Shown: positions 43,643-53,638, counted from the first letter of the stretch. The stretch is DNA of 64,000 nucleotides from Paenibacillus allorhizosphaerae (GCF_910594985.1 NZ_CAJVCE010000012.1:1-64000), one strand, 5' to 3'. Numbers and translations are program-made. The notes: generated by a model not told the origin, from the sequence alone.

Positions 43643-44050
43643 TTAACTCCATGAGACGGTAACCGTTAGTATTTTGGGGACCGATTGGATCAGCACGACC
43701 GCTTGAAGCGAAATATGATGCGCTAAAAATGCCGATGTTGAATAATTGCCGGCATTCGTCATATCCGAGAGCTGGTATATTACCTTATAACCCGTAACGG
43801 CAGGATTCGAGGGTAATGCGTTATTGGCGCGAATGAACAGTCTTGCTTTGTTCAACTGATCTTCCGCAACGAGCCTGGCGTCGACCAACTGCGAGGATTT
43901 GCCGTTCGACAAGATGGAGTAGCCGGAAATGTTCATAAACGATATGACCAATATTCCCAGGATGACCATGGCTGCCATGACTTCGATCAAAGACAGTCCT
44001 TTTTCGTTATGGAGCGCTTTAATACTCTCGCTTCTCATCATGAACCGCAA
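43643..44050 (-). CDS. PilV/GspI-like minor prepilin
   Basis: The 135-residue protein has a prepilin motif (HNEKGLSLIEVMAAMVILGI) with G-L cleavage and Glu5 of the mature form. Its stop is one base before the start of the PilW-like gene. Confidence 0.75.
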   Translation of the reverse strand: MRFMMRSESIKALHNEKGLSLIEVMAAMVILGILVISFMNISGYSILSNGKSSQLVDARLVAEDQLNKARLFIRANNALPSNPAVTGYKVIYQLSDMTNAGNYSTSAFLAHHISLQAVVLIQSVPKILTVTVSWS

Positions 44051-44059
44051 CCTTCGCCA

Positions 44060-44680
44060 TTATTTGTTGTTGCTGCCAGCCGTCTTCTGCTGGAGCAAAT
44101 CGTTGATCCTGGAAGCGTTCGTTTTAAAGATCGACCAAGCCAAGTAATACTCATCCAAGTTTTTCGACTGCCATCCGCTGCGCAGCATTTCCGTCGCTGC
44201 CATCAGCTTCTCGAACGCCGAAGACAGTTCTTCGTCCTTCATATCTTTGGCAATGCTATTCAGACGTGAAAACCGTTCGATCGTCTTCTTCATTCCATCG
44301 GTGTTATTGGACTTGATCTGTTCAAGCAGGTCGCTCATGGTTTGATTGTATTCGAACGTTATGTACTGATACACGCCCTGTTGGGAACTCGCAAACAGCT
44401 CGTTGCTTTTATCGACAAAAAAGTCCATATTCACGGAACGGGTTGCATCATCCCACGACACGGTCGCGCCAAGCAGCTCGGATAAATTTTTGATCGGCAC
44501 GTAGACGGAACCGTTATAAATGATCGAATCTTTGGAAAGCGGCGCCGACTGCCCGTTCATCTTGATTTGAATGCGGTCGAAGTATACTTCTATCGTTTGG
44601 TAACGTCCTTCCGCCCAAGCCATGCCGCTTACAGCCAGCATCGATAATATCGATAACGAAATGATGTACTTCCGTTTCAT
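44060..44680 (-). CDS. Secreted stalk-domain protein in the pilus operon
   Basis: The 206-residue protein has a signal peptide (MKRKYIISLSILSMLAVSGM) and a copper-amine-oxidase-N-like domain (about 45-95: IIYNGSVYVPIKNLSELLGA, VSWDDATRSVNM). A helical C-terminal half follows. The domain type equals that of the element gene at 17153. Its place between pilO and the prepilins suggests a role at the cell wall in pilus anchoring. Confidence 0.65.
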   Translation of the reverse strand: MKRKYIISLSILSMLAVSGMAWAEGRYQTIEVYFDRIQIKMNGQSAPLSKDSIIYNGSVYVPIKNLSELLGATVSWDDATRSVNMDFFVDKSNELFASSQQGVYQYITFEYNQTMSDLLEQIKSNNTDGMKKTIERFSRLNSIAKDMKDEELSSAFEKLMAATEMLRSGWQSKNLDEYYLAWSIFKTNASRINDLLQQKTAGSNNK

Positions 44681-44710
44681 TGTTTCTCCTCCGTGCTGTG
44701 GATCTCTAGC

Positions 44711-45577
44711 TCAAGGCTTGCCGACGGCCGAGTCCAGCATCTTCAAATATTGGTCGTCAGGAACGACCGGACTTTGCTTCGGTTCGAATGTGCTCGTCGG
44801 AATCGCGGGCAAATCGGGAAAAATCCCGGCATATTGACCCGCATGGTATATCAAGAGGGTCATGCCGATCTGGACAAGCGGCTCCCCGGGTTCTTTGGAA
44901 CCTTTCGAATTCACCGTCTTTCCGGTCGGGTCCATCTGCCAATCCGTCACTGTCATAACGCGCTCAAGCTGATACACTTTATTAAAAAAATCAACGACCT
45001 GCGCATACGTGCCCGTCCCGTTCAATGTAATTTTCGTTTCCTGAAATCCGATATCGGGCGTTGCCGGCGCGGCAGCTTTCGCTTGCAACGAATTTGAAGG
45101 GGAGCCCGCCCCAGGCGGCTGTGCAGATTGAGTGCCCTGCACAGCGTTTGACCCGTTCAACGATGGAGCGCTCATCTTTAATTGGCCGTTCAGAATAGCA
45201 TTCAACTCGTCGACCGGCTGTTTGTTTTTGTCTTCCCCAAACCGAATCGATGAAAGTACGATGCCGGACTTTTGCTCAAGCTCTCTGAGGCTTACGATAA
45301 AGCGGGATATTTCTTCTTTTGTCGGGACTTGCCGTACCAGTCTTTCGATATCCTGATCCGTCGCTTTGGCAGGGACCGGGCTTCCCTCGATCAAGGCCAG
45401 CTCTCTCTGCACTTGATTGTAATTCGCATTGTAAACGAACTCTTGCTGGAGCAGCGGCATTAGTTTATATGAAACGATCATCCCGTTCATAATGATTCCG
45501 GCACTTACGGCCAGCGCAAGGTAGAAGCCCGGGCGGTTCAACTTCGAAATTTGCTGCTTCCATTCCTCGGTTTTCAT
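44711..45577 (-). CDS. pilO: PilO-like pilus alignment protein
   Basis: The 288-residue protein has one N-terminal membrane helix, a coiled coil, and a ferredoxin-like C-terminal domain (VSLRELEQKSGIVLSSIRFG; TYAQVVDFFNKVYQLERVMT). This matches PilO, the partner of PilN. A Pro/Ala/Ser-rich linker spans about 140-175. Confidence 0.8.
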   Translation of the reverse strand: MKTEEWKQQISKLNRPGFYLALAVSAGIIMNGMIVSYKLMPLLQQEFVYNANYNQVQRELALIEGSPVPAKATDQDIERLVRQVPTKEEISRFIVSLRELEQKSGIVLSSIRFGEDKNKQPVDELNAILNGQLKMSAPSLNGSNAVQGTQSAQPPGAGSPSNSLQAKAAAPATPDIGFQETKITLNGTGTYAQVVDFFNKVYQLERVMTVTDWQMDPTGKTVNSKGSKEPGEPLVQIGMTLLIYHAGQYAGIFPDLPAIPTSTFEPKQSPVVPDDQYLKMLDSAVGKP

Positions 45578-45584
45578 AAGCTCC

Positions 45585-46598
45585 CTACTTACTTTTAGAA
45601 AGTTGTTTAAGCGTCAATTGTATAGACACGTTATAATAAGTGACCGTCGAAGCAATTTCAGGCGGTTCCCCTGCTTTGACTTGATTCGTTTGCATCGAAG
45701 GGGTATTCCTTTTCAATTCCGTTCCCTCTTTGATTTGCGTCTTTTTCAGCTCTTCCAACGACTTCTGGGCCGCCTCCAGCTCCTGCTTGCTGAAAGGACT
45801 GTTTTCTGACATGCCGTCTTTACCGGCAATGCTCCCGGTTTGGAATGGTTTGTCAGGCAGATCCAGTTGAAACTGCTGCTTCGATGCTTGCCGGTTAATG
45901 AGCCAGTTTAGTTCGTTCAACAGCTCATCCGATTTGCTTGCAGCCGGTTTTTGGCCGTTCTCGATCGATTGGACATACTCGTCGGGCGTTACCACCTTTT
46001 GCGCGGAATTGGCAGCGGGCGGCTCTGACGGTTGGGAGGCCCCAGGAACGGTCAATCCCGGCGTCACCGCGGAGAGGGGATCGGAAGAGGCCGCATCTTG
46101 CTTTGCCGTGGAGAACGGATCTTTCTCCTGTTTATTGATTTCGGCCACTTGAACGGTTTCGAATAAGCCGGACTGTTGAAGCGCGGTGACATATTCGGCG
46201 GCCAGCTTCCAATCGGCAAACTCCATTTGGAGCGTCATCTTCTCGCGCTCTTTTACGCCCATCGTTACGACTCGCGCCGTAGGCGGTACATTTTTGGACA
46301 AAAGCTCGAAAACCGGAATCCAGTTTCTGCGGTTCTCTATCAATTTGGAAAAATCGGCATACATTTTATTGTAATATTCCGTCCGTGGATCGACTTGCCT
46401 TAAGGCGTTCAACTGCTCAATCCGCTTTTGCATTTGATCGATTTGGGTCAACTGCATATCCACGTTTCCGTGATAACGAACAACAAAGGTGGAGATAAGT
46501 ACGGCGGCCAATAGGGAAACACCGATGATTCCTGCAAGAAGCGGAGCGAACGCTTTCTCCAAGTAGGGCTTCCTTGGTATTAAGTTAATATCTCGCAA
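45585..46598 (-). CDS. pilN: PilN-like pilus alignment protein
   Basis: The 337-residue protein begins with the PilN signature (MRDINLIPRKPYLEKAFAPL), the short segment that binds PilM. One membrane helix (about 20-40), a coiled coil and a ferredoxin-like domain (to about 150) follow. A long low-complexity insert then carries to the end, longer than typical PilN (about 190 aa). Confidence 0.82.
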   Translation of the reverse strand: MRDINLIPRKPYLEKAFAPLLAGIIGVSLLAAVLISTFVVRYHGNVDMQLTQIDQMQKRIEQLNALRQVDPRTEYYNKMYADFSKLIENRRNWIPVFELLSKNVPPTARVVTMGVKEREKMTLQMEFADWKLAAEYVTALQQSGLFETVQVAEINKQEKDPFSTAKQDAASSDPLSAVTPGLTVPGASQPSEPPAANSAQKVVTPDEYVQSIENGQKPAASKSDELLNELNWLINRQASKQQFQLDLPDKPFQTGSIAGKDGMSENSPFSKQELEAAQKSLEELKKTQIKEGTELKRNTPSMQTNQVKAGEPPEIASTVTYYNVSIQLTLKQLSKSK

Positions 46599-46601
46599 TA
46601 C

Positions 46602-47786
46602 TTATCTCTCCCTGAGCGCCAATCCGATGGGGACGGAATAGGATGTCGTTTCTCCTTGAAGGTTATGCTCTGGAACCCATGCGGCATAATCGAGCATGTT
46701 CACTTGCATGCCGAGTCTCTGCTCCAAATGATCGCTAATGTCGGAAAGTTTCGGAGCGTCACCGGATAACATGATCAAATGAAACTCATGGTCCCTATTA
46801 TTCAAAGTGTACCGGTAAAAATTGATCAATCGTTCAAGTTCATGCGACAAATCGTTGCAGGACGTATGAAAATCGTCTTCGATTCGGTCCGGGAATAAAA
46901 GCAGCAAATCCTCGACCGCCTCTGACGCACGCTTCGCTTCTCCCCCGCCAAATCCCAGCGATACGCTGCGCGTAATTTTCAGTTGACCCTCGTGAAAAAT
47001 GCTAATGTCGGTAGCGCTCTCGTTCACGTCGACTAGCAAGAACGGCTTTTTCACGCCTTCGCTATATGTAAGTTCTATCAATCGAAATAACGATAGAGCT
47101 TTAATTTCCACGCTCGCAGGCACCAAACCGGATGACTCGGCTACGGTGACGTATTCATCGATCAAATCGCGGGGAGCAGCTACCAGCATAACGTCGCAAT
47201 GCGATTGCTCCTTCAGTGCCGAATCAACAACATCGCTTTCCGCTAAAGAAAAAGCATTCGCGATCTCTTTTGACGCAGCCGACTCCTTCATAGTTAGATC
47301 GTTGGATTTCATTTTTCTTTTATTGTCTTGCTTTGCGAACCGTTGAAGCGAACGCTTTCGGTTATGGACGCCATTCAGTTTGCAAAAATCGTAATAAGGC
47401 TCATCAAAAGGCAAATGTATATTATGCTTGACCTCAAAGTCGACCACTTTTTTCAATTCCGATTCCGGGATATCCGGCAATTTCAAAAAACGGACCATAA
47501 CCGCTTGGCCCGAAGCGACCATATGCACTTTCCTGCGTTTCCAACCATTCTTTGCGACCATCCCTTGAAGCGTTAAGATCACACGTGGCATATCTTGTAT
47601 TCTGCCGTCCACAACCGTTCCTGCCGGGAGCCTTTCAGCGGACCAATTGGAAATTTCCGGCGGATTGCCCGATTGTTTCTTCAGCTCGACCATTTTGATC
47701 TGCTGGTCCGTAATTTCGATACCTAAGGAGGAGCTTGACCGATGAAAAAGTTCTTTTACGGAAAATTTAAGTTTCTCCAGAACCAT
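46602..47786 (-). CDS. pilM: PilM-like actin-fold protein
   Basis: The protein has an actin/FtsA-like fold: SLGIEITDQQIKMVELKKQS, FLLVDVNESATDISIF, GFGGGEAKRA and LIMLSGDAPKLSDI. PilM forms cytosolic rings that link PilN to the motor. The start at 47786 has AAAGGAG seven bases upstream and is preferred over 47813. Confidence 0.85.
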   Translation of the reverse strand: MVLEKLKFSVKELFHRSSSSLGIEITDQQIKMVELKKQSGNPPEISNWSAERLPAGTVVDGRIQDMPRVILTLQGMVAKNGWKRRKVHMVASGQAVMVRFLKLPDIPESELKKVVDFEVKHNIHLPFDEPYYDFCKLNGVHNRKRSLQRFAKQDNKRKMKSNDLTMKESAASKEIANAFSLAESDVVDSALKEQSHCDVMLVAAPRDLIDEYVTVAESSGLVPASVEIKALSLFRLIELTYSEGVKKPFLLVDVNESATDISIFHEGQLKITRSVSLGFGGGEAKRASEAVEDLLLLFPDRIEDDFHTSCNDLSHELERLINFYRYTLNNRDHEFHLIMLSGDAPKLSDISDHLEQRLGMQVNMLDYAAWVPEHNLQGETTSYSVPIGLALRER

Positions 47787-47891
47787 GTGCCCACTCCTTT
47801 GCTTGTTGAACAATCATTAACTCATTCATTTTACCACATATATCGTTGACGGAATATGACGATTTATGTCGAATGATTCCATATCAGGGCA

Positions 47892-48656
47892 TCATCCCAT
47901 CATCCATTCCATATACCAATCGATGACCTGATTGCCCCACAAATACATCAGCATGGCAGCAATCGCAATGAACGGCCCGAAAGGAACCGAATGTTTTTTT
48001 TGCAGGCGATGAAGTGCGAACAGCACGATGCCGTACAAGGTGCCTAATAAGCTGGCGACGAACAGCGTCAGCAAAGTAAGCTTCATGCCGAGAACAAGAC
48101 CGAGGAAAGCAAAAAGCTTAATGTCTCCCCCACCCATCCCGCCTTTGCTTAGTATCGCCATGATCCATAATAGTCCAGAGCCTGTGAAAAAAGCAATCGC
48201 ATAATCCCAAAGTGGCAACGGATGAATCCAAAGACGAAGTACGACGGCGAGAATCATCCCGGCAAAAACGATTTTATCGGGAATAAGCATGCTCTTTAGA
48301 TCGGTAATGACGATCGCGGTCAATATCGCAGCGAGCAGAAATCCTGTGAACAGTTCAGGTGTCCACCCCAACTGCCAATAAATTAAGATAAATAAGGCAG
48401 CGATTGCCGCTTCCCCGGCCGGATATACCCACGATATGCTCGCGCTGCAATAGCGGCATTTTCCTCGAAGAAACAAGTAACTGAGGAGAGGAATCAAGTC
48501 CAGCGGCTTTAAACTGTTATTGCAGTGAACGCAATGCGAGGGCGGGAAAGCAACCGATTCGTTTTTCAAGCTGCGGATGGCGACGACGTTCATAAAACTT
48601 CCGATCAGAAGACCAAACAGAACGACGAACGGGAAATATAACGAATAATAATCCAT
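47892..48656 (-). CDS. pilD: Prepilin peptidase (PilD)
   Basis: The 254-residue membrane protein has two CxxC pairs in its cytosolic loop (CVHCNNS, CRYCSA) and the aspartates of the peptidase site (ITDLKSMLIPD; GGGDIKLFAFL). It cuts and may methylate the prepilins of this operon, and might also serve the Tad pilin, since no tad peptidase is in the window. Confidence 0.9.
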   Translation of the reverse strand: MDYYSLYFPFVVLFGLLIGSFMNVVAIRSLKNESVAFPPSHCVHCNNSLKPLDLIPLLSYLFLRGKCRYCSASISWVYPAGEAAIAALFILIYWQLGWTPELFTGFLLAAILTAIVITDLKSMLIPDKIVFAGMILAVVLRLWIHPLPLWDYAIAFFTGSGLLWIMAILSKGGMGGGDIKLFAFLGLVLGMKLTLLTLFVASLLGTLYGIVLFALHRLQKKHSVPFGPFIAIAAMLMYLWGNQVIDWYMEWMMG

Positions 48657-48684
48657 AGGAACCTCTTCGATGGGTATGATGGAG

Positions 48685-48714
48685 ACAAAGGTAACTCTTG
48701 CGAGTTACCTTTGT
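48685..48714 (-). other. 13-bp hairpin after pilA
   Basis: ACAAAGGTAACTC and GAGTTACCTTTGT form a perfect stem with a 4-base loop, 15 bases after the pilin stop. There is no T run on the minus strand, so it may protect the pilin message or cause partial termination. Confidence 0.55.
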
Positions 48715-48728
48715 TATGGGGCTATTGG

Positions 48729-49166
48729 TTATGGTGTTGTAGAAATTTCAGTAGCCGTTGTATCCCAACCCTTGCCGGCAGTGTACTTAACAGGAATTTC
48801 TTTATAAGTAGTAGACGTGTCTGCGGATTGTTTTCTCGGAGTTGCTCTCAAGTACCCTTGGTCTACTAACGCATCAACAGTCACTTTAGATTCACCAGCA
48901 GCTACAAATGTCAGGCCATTTACAGCTGATCCGTCGGACTTTTTCCCGTCCCCATCCGGATCTAGGTCTGTCATGTAACGAATAGCAGTTTCGCGAAGCA
49001 AGCTTTCGGATTCTTTGTCCGCATTCAGTTTCGAGCTTTTAATGACGCCGCCGATCGACGGAATGGCAATCGCTGCGATAACCCCCAAAATAACGATAAC
49101 TGCAAGCAGTTCAACTAACGTAAGACCTTTTTGATTTTTCATCAGTTTCCATTTCTTTGTTAACAT
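48729..49166 (-). CDS. pilA: Type IV major pilin (PilA-like)
   Basis: The 145-residue protein has a leader ending KNQKG, then LTLVELLAVIVILGVIAAIA, the classic mature pilin helix with Glu5. A Ca-binding-like loop (DLDPDGDGKK) follows. It lies between pilC and pilD and is the probable major subunit. Confidence 0.85.
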   Translation of the reverse strand: MLTKKWKLMKNQKGLTLVELLAVIVILGVIAAIAIPSIGGVIKSSKLNADKESESLLRETAIRYMTDLDPDGDGKKSDGSAVNGLTFVAAGESKVTVDALVDQGYLRATPRKQSADTSTTYKEIPVKYTAGKGWDTTATEISTTP

Positions 49167-49222
49167 ACGAAACTCTCCCTCTCTGTGAAATATGTATAGT
49201 AATTTAGGATTACTACCAAATG

Positions 49223-50437
49223 TTATTTATTCAGCCCGTCCATGAGCGTAAAGGTCGGCAGCATGATGGCTAGTACTATGCCGCCTACGATGCCTGACAG
49301 GAGAATGATCATCAGCGGTTCGAGCAGCGCCTTCAAACGGTCCGCCGTCGCATCGACTTCCGCTTCGTAAAAGTCGGCGACTTTATCCAGCATGGCGTCC
49401 AACGTCCCGGTTTTTTCCCCGATGGCCATCATTTGCACGACCATAGGCGGAAAAAGCCAACTGTTCTGGAACGGCTCGGCAACGGAGCTCCCGCTTCGCA
49501 GCCCTTCCCTCGATTCCCTGATCAAGCTGCCGATCGCTTCATTGCCTACGACCGTGGAAACGATTGTCATCGCATGGAGCATCGGAATTGCGGCTGCGTA
49601 CAAAGAACTGAACGTGCGACTGAATCTGGCGATCGATTGCTTATGCGCAAGCTTGCCGAATACGGGCATTTTCAAGCGGACGTAGTCCCATATGTAGAGG
49701 CCTCCGGGCGTTTTCTTCAAAGTACTGATTGCAATTACGGGGCCGACTAGAAACAGCGGAATCAAGTACCAGAACGCACGAATGAAATCGCTGATATGGA
49801 CAACGATTCTCGTCGGCAAGGGCAGCTGAATGCCCATCGCTTGAAAGTTCGTTATGTAGCGTGGAACGACGAATGTCATCATGAGCGTTACGACCATTAT
49901 CGTCATGATCCCCATCATGATCGGATAAATCATCGCCGATTTCACTTTCTCCCGGGTGTAATGTTCCTTTTCATAAAACACGGCGAGCCTTTCCAGCATT
50001 TCATCCAGATTGCCGCTCGCCTCCCCGGCGCTTACCATACTCGTGAATACCGGATTAAATACGGTAGGATGATGACCGATCGCAACGGACAGCTGCGTAC
50101 CGCCTTGCATTTCCTCGGCAACCTGCTGCAGCACTTTTTTGAACGGCTTGCTTTCCGTTTGCCGGGATAAAATGTTGAACGATTCCACCATATTGACGCC
50201 TGCTTTGTACATCGTGGACAGCTGACGGCAAAACACGGTGAAATGAGCCGTCTTGACCCGCGGGCCGCCAATGGTTATTTCTTTATGTAAAATGCTGGCG
50301 CTTTGATTGACAAGCTTCTGAACCCAAAGCCCCCGCCCTTTCAATTCTTCCATCGCATGAACGAATGTCTGGGCTTCCAGGGTGCCTTTGGAGAAGTTGC
50401 CGTAATCGTCGACTGCCTTATAGATGAACTTGGGCAT
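49223..50437 (-). CDS. pilC: PilC-like platform protein
   Basis: The protein has two type II secretion F domains (VFCRQLSTMYKAGVNMVESF; FSRTFSSLYAAAIPMLHAMT) with membrane helices (about 170-195, 210-235, 375-400). The ATG at 50437 (MPKFIYKAVD) has GGAG nine bases upstream and is preferred over the TTG at 50446. Confidence 0.9.
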   Translation of the reverse strand: MPKFIYKAVDDYGNFSKGTLEAQTFVHAMEELKGRGLWVQKLVNQSASILHKEITIGGPRVKTAHFTVFCRQLSTMYKAGVNMVESFNILSRQTESKPFKKVLQQVAEEMQGGTQLSVAIGHHPTVFNPVFTSMVSAGEASGNLDEMLERLAVFYEKEHYTREKVKSAMIYPIMMGIMTIMVVTLMMTFVVPRYITNFQAMGIQLPLPTRIVVHISDFIRAFWYLIPLFLVGPVIAISTLKKTPGGLYIWDYVRLKMPVFGKLAHKQSIARFSRTFSSLYAAAIPMLHAMTIVSTVVGNEAIGSLIRESREGLRSGSSVAEPFQNSWLFPPMVVQMMAIGEKTGTLDAMLDKVADFYEAEVDATADRLKALLEPLMIILLSGIVGGIVLAIMLPTFTLMDGLNK

Positions 50438-50464
50438 GCATTTCAACTCCGTAATAAGGATGTG

Positions 50465-51502
50465 CTACAATTCGGCAAATCCAAAGAGCGCTTCTCGAGC
50501 AGCATCCATCGTAATGATCCGCTGCCCCACCAGTTCTCTGAGCGCCATCTCCATCGTCTGCATCCCTTGGGCTTTGCCGGTTTGCATGACGGAACGAATC
50601 TGGTGCACCTTCTCGGAGCGGATGAGGTTCGCGATTGCGGGCGTGCTGACGAGCACTTCGATGGCGGCTACCCGACCTTGACCGTCAGCCGTCGGCAGCA
50701 GACGCTGCGACATGACGCCGAGCAGCACGGATGCAAGCTGTACGCGGATTTGCTGCTGCGATTCCGGAGGGAACACGTCGATAATGCGGTCAATCGTTTG
50801 CGGCGCATCGGCCGTATGCAGCGTACCGAGCACGAGATGACCCGTTTCCGCAGCCGTAATGGCCGTGCCGATCGTCTCCAGATCGCGCATCTCCCCCACC
50901 AGAATAACGTCGGGATCTTGGCGTAGTGCAGCGCGCAAACCTGTGGAGAAGGACGCGGTGTCGATACCGATCTCCCGCTGATTGACAATACATGATTTAT
51001 GCTCGTGTACAAATTCAATCGGATCTTCCAGCGTTATAATATGATTGCGGCGCGTTCGGTTAATATAATCCACAATGGAAGCGAGCGTTGTCGACTTCCC
51101 GCTGCCCGTCGGCCCGGTTACGAGCAAAAGTCCCTGAGGCTTCCTGGCAAACTGCTCCGCCATTTCCGGAAGATTAAGGTCGTCGATTCGCGGAACGGTC
51201 GCCGGGATCAGGCGAATCGTCAAGCTCAAGTTCCCTTTCTGATGAAACGCGTTGATCCGAAACCGGGACGCATTCTCGATGCCGTATGAAAAGTCAAGAT
51301 CGCCCTTTGTCATGAACAACTGATATTGTTCCTCAGTCATTAGCTCCTTGGCCATATTCGTGGTCATTTCCGGACTCAAGACGTGGCTGGCTGCAGGTCT
51401 GAGGTGACCATGGATACGAAACATTGGCGGCGAATGGACCGTTATATGGATATCCGAAGCTTTGTGCTCCATCGCAAGCCTCATATAGTCCAATAAACTC
51501 AA
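50465..51502 (-). CDS. pilT: Twitching/retraction ATPase PilT
   Basis: The 345-residue ATPase has Walker A (GPTGSGKSTT, 130-139), the Asp box (IITLEDPIEFVH), Walker B (VILVGEMRDLETI) and the His box (LGTLHTADAPQTI). The AIRNLIRE-like motif appears as AIANLIRSEKV. PilT drives pilus retraction. Confidence 0.93.
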   Translation of the reverse strand: MSLLDYMRLAMEHKASDIHITVHSPPMFRIHGHLRPAASHVLSPEMTTNMAKELMTEEQYQLFMTKGDLDFSYGIENASRFRINAFHQKGNLSLTIRLIPATVPRIDDLNLPEMAEQFARKPQGLLLVTGPTGSGKSTTLASIVDYINRTRRNHIITLEDPIEFVHEHKSCIVNQREIGIDTASFSTGLRAALRQDPDVILVGEMRDLETIGTAITAAETGHLVLGTLHTADAPQTIDRIIDVFPPESQQQIRVQLASVLLGVMSQRLLPTADGQGRVAAIEVLVSTPAIANLIRSEKVHQIRSVMQTGKAQGMQTMEMALRELVGQRIITMDAAREALFGFAEL

Positions 51503-51660
51503 AGAAGTCCCTCCAACCCATTCATCTTAGGTATTTTGACCTGTTATCTTATCAGCATTATACTATATTATTTAATAATAGTATATGTGGGTATAGGTTA
51601 TTAGGACTAGTTTTTCTTAAAAATTACACCTTTAGTCCTATTTAAAACAACTGTTTTCTC

Positions 51661-53325
51661 TTACTCGAAACCGGACACCCGGAAAATTTCGGACATCGTC
51701 GTTTGTCCGGCGGCTACTTTGCCCAATCCGTCCACGATTAACGGAACCAAACCTTGCTTGATCGCATGTGACCTATAATCGCTATCCGATCGTTTTTGCA
51801 AAATCATCGAGCGCAGCGTGTTGTCCACATATACGATTTCGTGTATCGCAAGTCTGCCTTTGAAACCGGTACGTCCGCATTCTCCGCAGCCGCTGCCTTT
51901 TTTCATCGCGGGATTGCGGAAACCGTACTCATCCAGCAGCTTTCGCTCGGCTTCGGTAGGTTGGTGATCCGTCATGCAGTAAGGACACACTCTGCGGACC
52001 AGCCGCTGAGCGACGATACAGCTGATGGATGAAGACACGAGGAACGGCTCAACCCCCATATCGATCAAGCGGGTAATTGCATTGACTGCACTGTTCGTAT
52101 GCAGCGTACTCAACACCAGGTGCCCTGTCATCGCCGCCCGAACTGCGATTTCCGCCGTCTCTAGATCGCGGATTTCCCCGACCATCACCACATTCGGATC
52201 TTGCCGCAAAATTGCCCGCAACCCGCGGGCAAAAGTTAACCCCGTCGTCAAATTCACTTGCACCTGATTGATACCTTGCAGCTTATATTCAACCGGATCT
52301 TCCACGGTAACGATGTTGACGTTTTCCTGATTCAGACGCGACAGCGCCGAGTAGAGCGTCGTCGTTTTCCCGCTTCCCGTAGGTCCCGTAATAAGCACGA
52401 CACCGTGCGGATTTTGAATCCCCTTGAGAAACAACGGAAGGTTGTGGTCGGACAAGCCGAGCTTTTCCAGCTCCTCCAGCGTGCTGTCGAGATCTAGTAC
52501 GCGCATGACAATCTTTTCGCCGTGAATCGTAGGCAACGTAGAGATGCGGATGTCCACTTTGCGAAAATCGATTTCCATCTCCACTCGACCGTCTTGCGGC
52601 TGCCGCCTCTCCGCTACGTTCAGATTTGCCATAATTTTGATCCGCGCCACGATCACGCTTTGCATATGCGCCGGCAGCGTCCGCTCCGTTCGCATCAAAC
52701 CGTCCACCCGGTAACGAATCCGCAAGCTGTCTTCCTGCGGATCAATATGGATATCGCTTGCGCCGATTTGCACCGCTTGAATAATGATTTGATTCACCGT
52801 CTTCACGACAGGCGAATCTTCCTCCCCAGCCGGAAGCTTTGCTTCCTCCTGCTCCCGGTTTTGCAATATTTGACTGATCTGATCAACCGATTCCTGCAGT
52901 CCATAATAACGTTTGATCGCACGCTGCAGCTCGTCCCGAGCGGCAATATAAGGCTCAATACGCAAGCCCGTGCTCATCCGCAGCTCGTCAATCGCAAAAT
53001 AATCAAGCGGATCGGCCATGGCGAGAATCAACTTATTGTTCTCCAGACGAACAGGCAATACTTGATGCTGCAGCGCCAGCCGCTGTGAAATCATATTGAT
53101 CACTTTCGGGTCAATCTTTTGTCGGTACAGCTGAATGTGCGGGATGCCGAGCTGGAATTCCAGCACTTCGATAAGCTGCTGTTCGGTGAGGTAATTGCGC
53201 TTGATCAAAAATTCGCCGAGTCTCATCTTCGTTTCCCGCTGTTCCTGTAACGCCGTCGCCAGTTGTTCTTGTGTGAGCAAGCCGGCATCAACCAATAGAT
53301 CGCCTATTTTTTTGCGGGGAGCCAT
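51661..53325 (-). CDS. pilB: Pilus extension ATPase PilB
   Basis: The protein has an N-terminal MshEN/GspE-N domain (GDLLVDAGLLTQEQLATALQ), which in some PilB proteins binds c-di-GMP. Then come Walker A (ITGPTGSGKTTTLYS), Asp box, Walker B (VVMVGEIRDLETA) and His box (LSTLHTNSAVNAI). The zinc tetracysteine (CPYC ... CGECG) is present. The start at 53325 is chosen for GAGGG nine bases upstream. First gene of the operon. Confidence 0.92.
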   Translation of the reverse strand: MAPRKKIGDLLVDAGLLTQEQLATALQEQRETKMRLGEFLIKRNYLTEQQLIEVLEFQLGIPHIQLYRQKIDPKVINMISQRLALQHQVLPVRLENNKLILAMADPLDYFAIDELRMSTGLRIEPYIAARDELQRAIKRYYGLQESVDQISQILQNREQEEAKLPAGEEDSPVVKTVNQIIIQAVQIGASDIHIDPQEDSLRIRYRVDGLMRTERTLPAHMQSVIVARIKIMANLNVAERRQPQDGRVEMEIDFRKVDIRISTLPTIHGEKIVMRVLDLDSTLEELEKLGLSDHNLPLFLKGIQNPHGVVLITGPTGSGKTTTLYSALSRLNQENVNIVTVEDPVEYKLQGINQVQVNLTTGLTFARGLRAILRQDPNVVMVGEIRDLETAEIAVRAAMTGHLVLSTLHTNSAVNAITRLIDMGVEPFLVSSSISCIVAQRLVRRVCPYCMTDHQPTEAERKLLDEYGFRNPAMKKGSGCGECGRTGFKGRLAIHEIVYVDNTLRSMILQKRSDSDYRSHAIKQGLVPLIVDGLGKVAAGQTTMSEIFRVSGFE

Positions 53326-53362
53326 ATCGAACATCCCTCGTTTCGATTATCGTTGAACAAGC

Positions 53363-53427
53363 AAAAAAGACCTAACTGCATAGATCGTCAGGTCGGTTGC
53401 ACTACTGGCTCGCGGCGGTCCAAGTGC
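53363..53427 (-). promoter_or_regulatory. Structured pilB leader with intrinsic terminator
   Basis: Read on the minus strand, GCACT-TGG...CCA-GT-AGTGC forms a hairpin (53427-53399), followed by GACCTGAC / GTTAGGTC (53394-53369) and six Ts (53368-53363). This terminator sits about 40 bases before the pilB start, not after a gene, so it looks like an attenuator or riboswitch expression platform. It does not match any ligand class I can name. The rest of the 313-base gap to lrgB holds no gene. Confidence 0.5.
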
Positions 53428-53638
53428 CCAATTAAGAACAGCCGGTCATAGCTTCTTCTGATTATGTATTATGGGATTCGTAATCATATTTAAGCATATC
53501 GGCTCATTTTCCGTCAAATATTATTTTCATCTTTCTTCTCGATAATTCGACAAATCGATGAACATTATATGGCGCGTAAAAATGATTCCCTCTGTTTGCG
53601 AAACAGGCCAAAGAAATGAACATGTTTGAGAACAATGA

